The notes beneath the pieces are model-generated. The model was not told the DNA's origin. It ran no database searches and saw only the letters and a list, made by a program, of their open reading frames with translations. This document shows positions 61,309 to 64,000 of a DNA stretch of 64,000 nucleotides, piece after piece (positions within the stretch are counted from its first letter, which is position 1; every line of letters starts with the position of its first letter). The DNA lies in assembly GCA_013398955.1 (NCBI GenBank), contig VWPU01005228.1, forward strand, positions 135,642-199,641, written 5' to 3'. A program made the position numbers and the translations under genes. Source of the DNA: Callaeas wilsoni (taxonomy: Eukaryota > Chordata > Aves > Passeriformes > Callaeidae).

Positions 61309-61650
61309 GTGATAATTTATTATCCCTATGTTTGTTACATTAAAATAGCTCAGGACAAGGACAGCCAATCCACCAGAAAGCAAAAGCCTGGATCAGTTTT
61401 CTCACTTTCACCGATTAACAGCAGAGATGGTAATACAAATATCAGTTTAAAATATCGAGCTTTAGGAAGAGTTAAAAAGGCCAGCTCAGAGGCAATGCTG
61501 GTAATACACTGGCAGAATGTTAAGCTTCAACCAGGAACCAGTACTGTGAGGGCTGTGAGTGCTTTGGATTTCAAGTCATTAAGGTCAGAATTACATCCTC
61601 CTGGTAAGAGGATAAGAAAGACAGAATTAGCAAATTCTACTGTAACATGA
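61309..61650 (+). other. 113-codon ORF, unrecognised
   Basis: One uninterrupted frame, hydrophilic and basic towards the C-terminus (KRIRKTELANSTVT). It is longer than most chance frames in this AT-rich context. I recognise no domain, and there is no clear promoter, splice site or poly(A) signal tied to it. It lies 45 bases after a (TTTTA)n array, which on the minus strand would be an A-rich run, so a minus-strand insertion is conceivable. Treated as unproven. Confidence 0.12.
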
Positions 61651-63804
61651 TGTACATGCATTTCTCGTAGTGGCATATAAACATAAGTTATGTGTGAGGT
61701 ATCAGCATTGCACAGGGTATTGATTGATTAGCCATGAAAATGTGAGAGTGAAATTTACTGAAGTAGTTAAATGTCTTTTCTTAGATATTATTTCTTGCTA
61801 TAGAAAAGGTGAGTGATCTGATCTCCTTAGTGCATATGCCTGTGACTGAAGCAGGAAAATATATTTATTTTTTATTATCAGCTAATTACAGATATGCATC
61901 ATAGCTTTACAATAAGAAAACAACAATGAGAGGAAAACCTTATCAGCTAGCAGACTGCACTGCAGAAGGCTTGAGGAGCTCAAAAGTAAATATAAGCTAA
62001 AGCTGAATAAGATATGATACAGAAGTCTGGTTTTGACATATAAAGATTATATAGGATGCAGTCATCTTCGTTTTCAGAACCAAATACCTGAGACTGAATA
62101 TCTAAGAAAGCAGGTATGTGAAGACATAACAATATCTACAAAGCTGAACACAGTACTACAGGTTATGTTATCTATACTTTTTTTTCATAGAATAATATTA
62201 TTTCAGCTGTTTTGATTACTGTGTCCTACAAAGGTCCCAATGGAAAGGCAAATTTAAATCACTTGAAGACAAAAATTATATATATATATATAAAATATAT
62301 ATATTTATATATAAAAAGTTATAGACACAGATTCATAAAAGATGGTACAGACTCTGAAAAGGTCACACTTCATACATTAGCCCTTCATAAAGCATTCTAT
62401 TTTGTATGACTTCAAAAAAAGAGAGCATTACACAAGAAAAACCTAAAAATATCTAATCCAGTTTTGGGAATCTTAGAGAAATCTTGGACTAAGGTTTATT
62501 TCAGAGACAGTTTATAGGCAATGGGAATTTTATCATTGGAAAGGAAAAATTGCTTGATAGTGTAAGAAAATTAGTTATTTTTGAGACAGTATAAGTTTTA
62601 TCACATAGTTTTTGTCAATTTTCTTGTTCATTCATTCCTCCTGGTGACCTTGAAACACTTTCTTCCAAGAACTTTTTGGATTTCTAATTCCTCTACCAAC
62701 ATGAAACTGTAAATCAAAAGTTACCTAAGGACATAAGGAAGGCACAGCTCTCTGAGAAGACATGTGGGAGAGAACTCCTAACTTCAAAAGTCCCTTTTCT
62801 TGACTTCAAAAAGAAAAGGAGAAAAAAACCCCAACAGCTTTATGTATCATTGGCATTAATAAATGATGTTTGACTGTTTAAGACTATCACAAAAGAAATT
62901 TAAGTTTCCAATGAGAAAAACTGGGTCTGAAAATTATGGAAACATTTTCTATCGTTTTTCACTAATTTACTTCATTTTTAAAGTAAAAATTTTAGGTCGT
63001 GAACCTAAAGGTCAAAACTCACAAATGAAAAAGGTGCTGCTTTTTTTCCCCCCATAATAACTTGTGTTTCCTCTTCAAATGGCCTTGTGTAGTACTGACT
63101 GAAATCACAGAGGATTTTTTCATTGACTTTGCTGAAGAATGTTTGGGCCTTGAATCAGAATAAGAAAATATGACAGTATATTACAGGAAGAATCATTGTA
63201 TGAAAAAAAAAGAAAAGAAAAGCTTTTTCTGTCAAGGTAGAGCACAGAAAATTGTAAAACTCTTTTAGAAAAAAAACAGTGCTTAATTTGCCTTTCTCTT
63301 TAATTTTCTTCTGTTTGTACAAGCGTATTTCATATGTTCTCTAAATCTGCATAGGTTTACTACAGGACTAATTATGCCCTTGCATTAAATACACTAAAAA
63401 AAAATCATGTGGTGACCTTAGACATATAAATACCAATACAGATCTTATTATGAACACTGTTTATGTCATATTTTGCCCTGAAGTGTGGAACTTCAGTCAT
63501 ACAGATTTCTAGGTCATTTAAATATGCCATTCCATCAATAATTATAAGTTCAGTTTCACTACCCTTGAGACAGTGATTCCTTTCAGTTCAACACCAGCTC
63601 TTGTTTTTGCGTTTTCAGGTACTGAATTTGCATTAGAATTTTTAAAAGGGTTTAGAAAATTATTCAGAAGCATATAAGGGACAGTATAATGTTTTTAAAA
63701 CCGTCTGTAAAAAAGCCAACTAAAGCATGCAAAGCTTTAAAATTTGACAGTGCAATAATGAATGTGGAATAGGTAACAGAAGGTCTCTACCACAGGGAAA
63801 GCAG
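61651..63804. other. AT-rich stretch, no gene seen
   Basis: A TATATA-rich patch lies at about 62278-62318. Purine-rich runs lie near 63205-63225. No mobile element recognised. Confidence 0.55.
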
Positions 63805-64000
63805 TGTTACGGTTTAACCCCAGCCAGAAATTAGGCACCACACAGCTATACCCTTATTCTTCTCTGGTGGGATGGAGGAGAGAATCAGAAGGATAAAAGT
63901 TAGAATACTTGTGGGTTGAGATAAAAACAATATAATAAATAAAGCAAAAGCCACCCACACAAGCAAAGCAAGACAAGGAATTCATTCACCACTTCCCACA
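63805..64000 (-). mobile_element. ERVL-like LTR, 3' part, cut by window end
   Basis: Same family as 53008-53601. The minus-strand 3' end GGGGTTAAACCGTAACA lies at 63805. The family words ATTCTCTCCTCCATCCC, CACAAGTATTC and TTATCTCAACCC follow further in. The copy runs off the window, so its 5' end, possible TSD and any internal ERV sequence cannot be seen. Confidence 0.85.

Noticed and set aside
1..64000. CRISPR arrays, operons or other prokaryotic systems
   Set aside because: No spaced repeat array or gene cluster is present; the repeat content is that of a bird genome.

Overview
The window looks like nuclear DNA from a passerine bird. The support is: many CR1 LINE fragments ending in the bird-type ATTCTATG tail, several avian endogenous-retrovirus (ERV) LTR families, and two short elements with a tRNA-Ile-like head and a CR1-like tail that match my recollection of TguSINE1, a passerine SINE. 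The background is AT-rich and gene-poor. I see no intact protein-coding gene, no rRNA or functional tRNA gene, and nothing bacterial (no operon, no CRISPR). It is best read as an intergenic region or a very large intron. No family name was checked against a database.

Layout. 1-3.4 kb: AT-rich DNA with one CR1 piece (about 1845-2215) followed by an A-tract. 3.7-5.8 kb: a 1.6-kb solo LTR (3708-5338) and a CR1 3' end. 5.9-12 kb: unique DNA with one exon-like ORF near 8.0-8.3 kb. 12-16.7 kb: a GC-richer cluster with an LTR (about 12060-12761), a partial LTR, an unclassified block of about 2.2 kb, a solo LTR with a perfect 5-bp target-site duplication (TSD), and a SINE. 16.7-35 kb: mostly unique AT-rich DNA with two LTR remnants. 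35.3-42 kb: a long CR1 3' half, an LTR fragment, and a CR1 that keeps decayed ORF1 and ORF2-endonuclease but has lost its reverse transcriptase (RT). 43-47.7 kb: G/T-rich sequence, an RT relic, a purine pentamer array with a 37-base assembly gap, and the inverted sister of the 15.9-kb LTR. 48-51 kb: a GC-rich block and another CR1. 52.7-64 kb: an RT-less CR1 derivative, four LTRs within 11 kb, a CR1 3' end, a SINE, microsatellites, and an LTR running off the window end.

LTR strands were set from TATA and AATAAA/ATTAAA-like signals, not from which end reads TG. Every ERV copy is a solo LTR or a fragment; I saw no gag, pol or env. Nothing here works as a pathway. The observations most worth checking are a matched inverted pair of solo LTRs, two CR1 copies that join the endonuclease region directly to the 3' end, a microsatellite that apparently grew from an LTR's own sequence, a perfect 19-bp inverted repeat, and a few exon-like ORFs. 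I found no convincing undescribed biological system.
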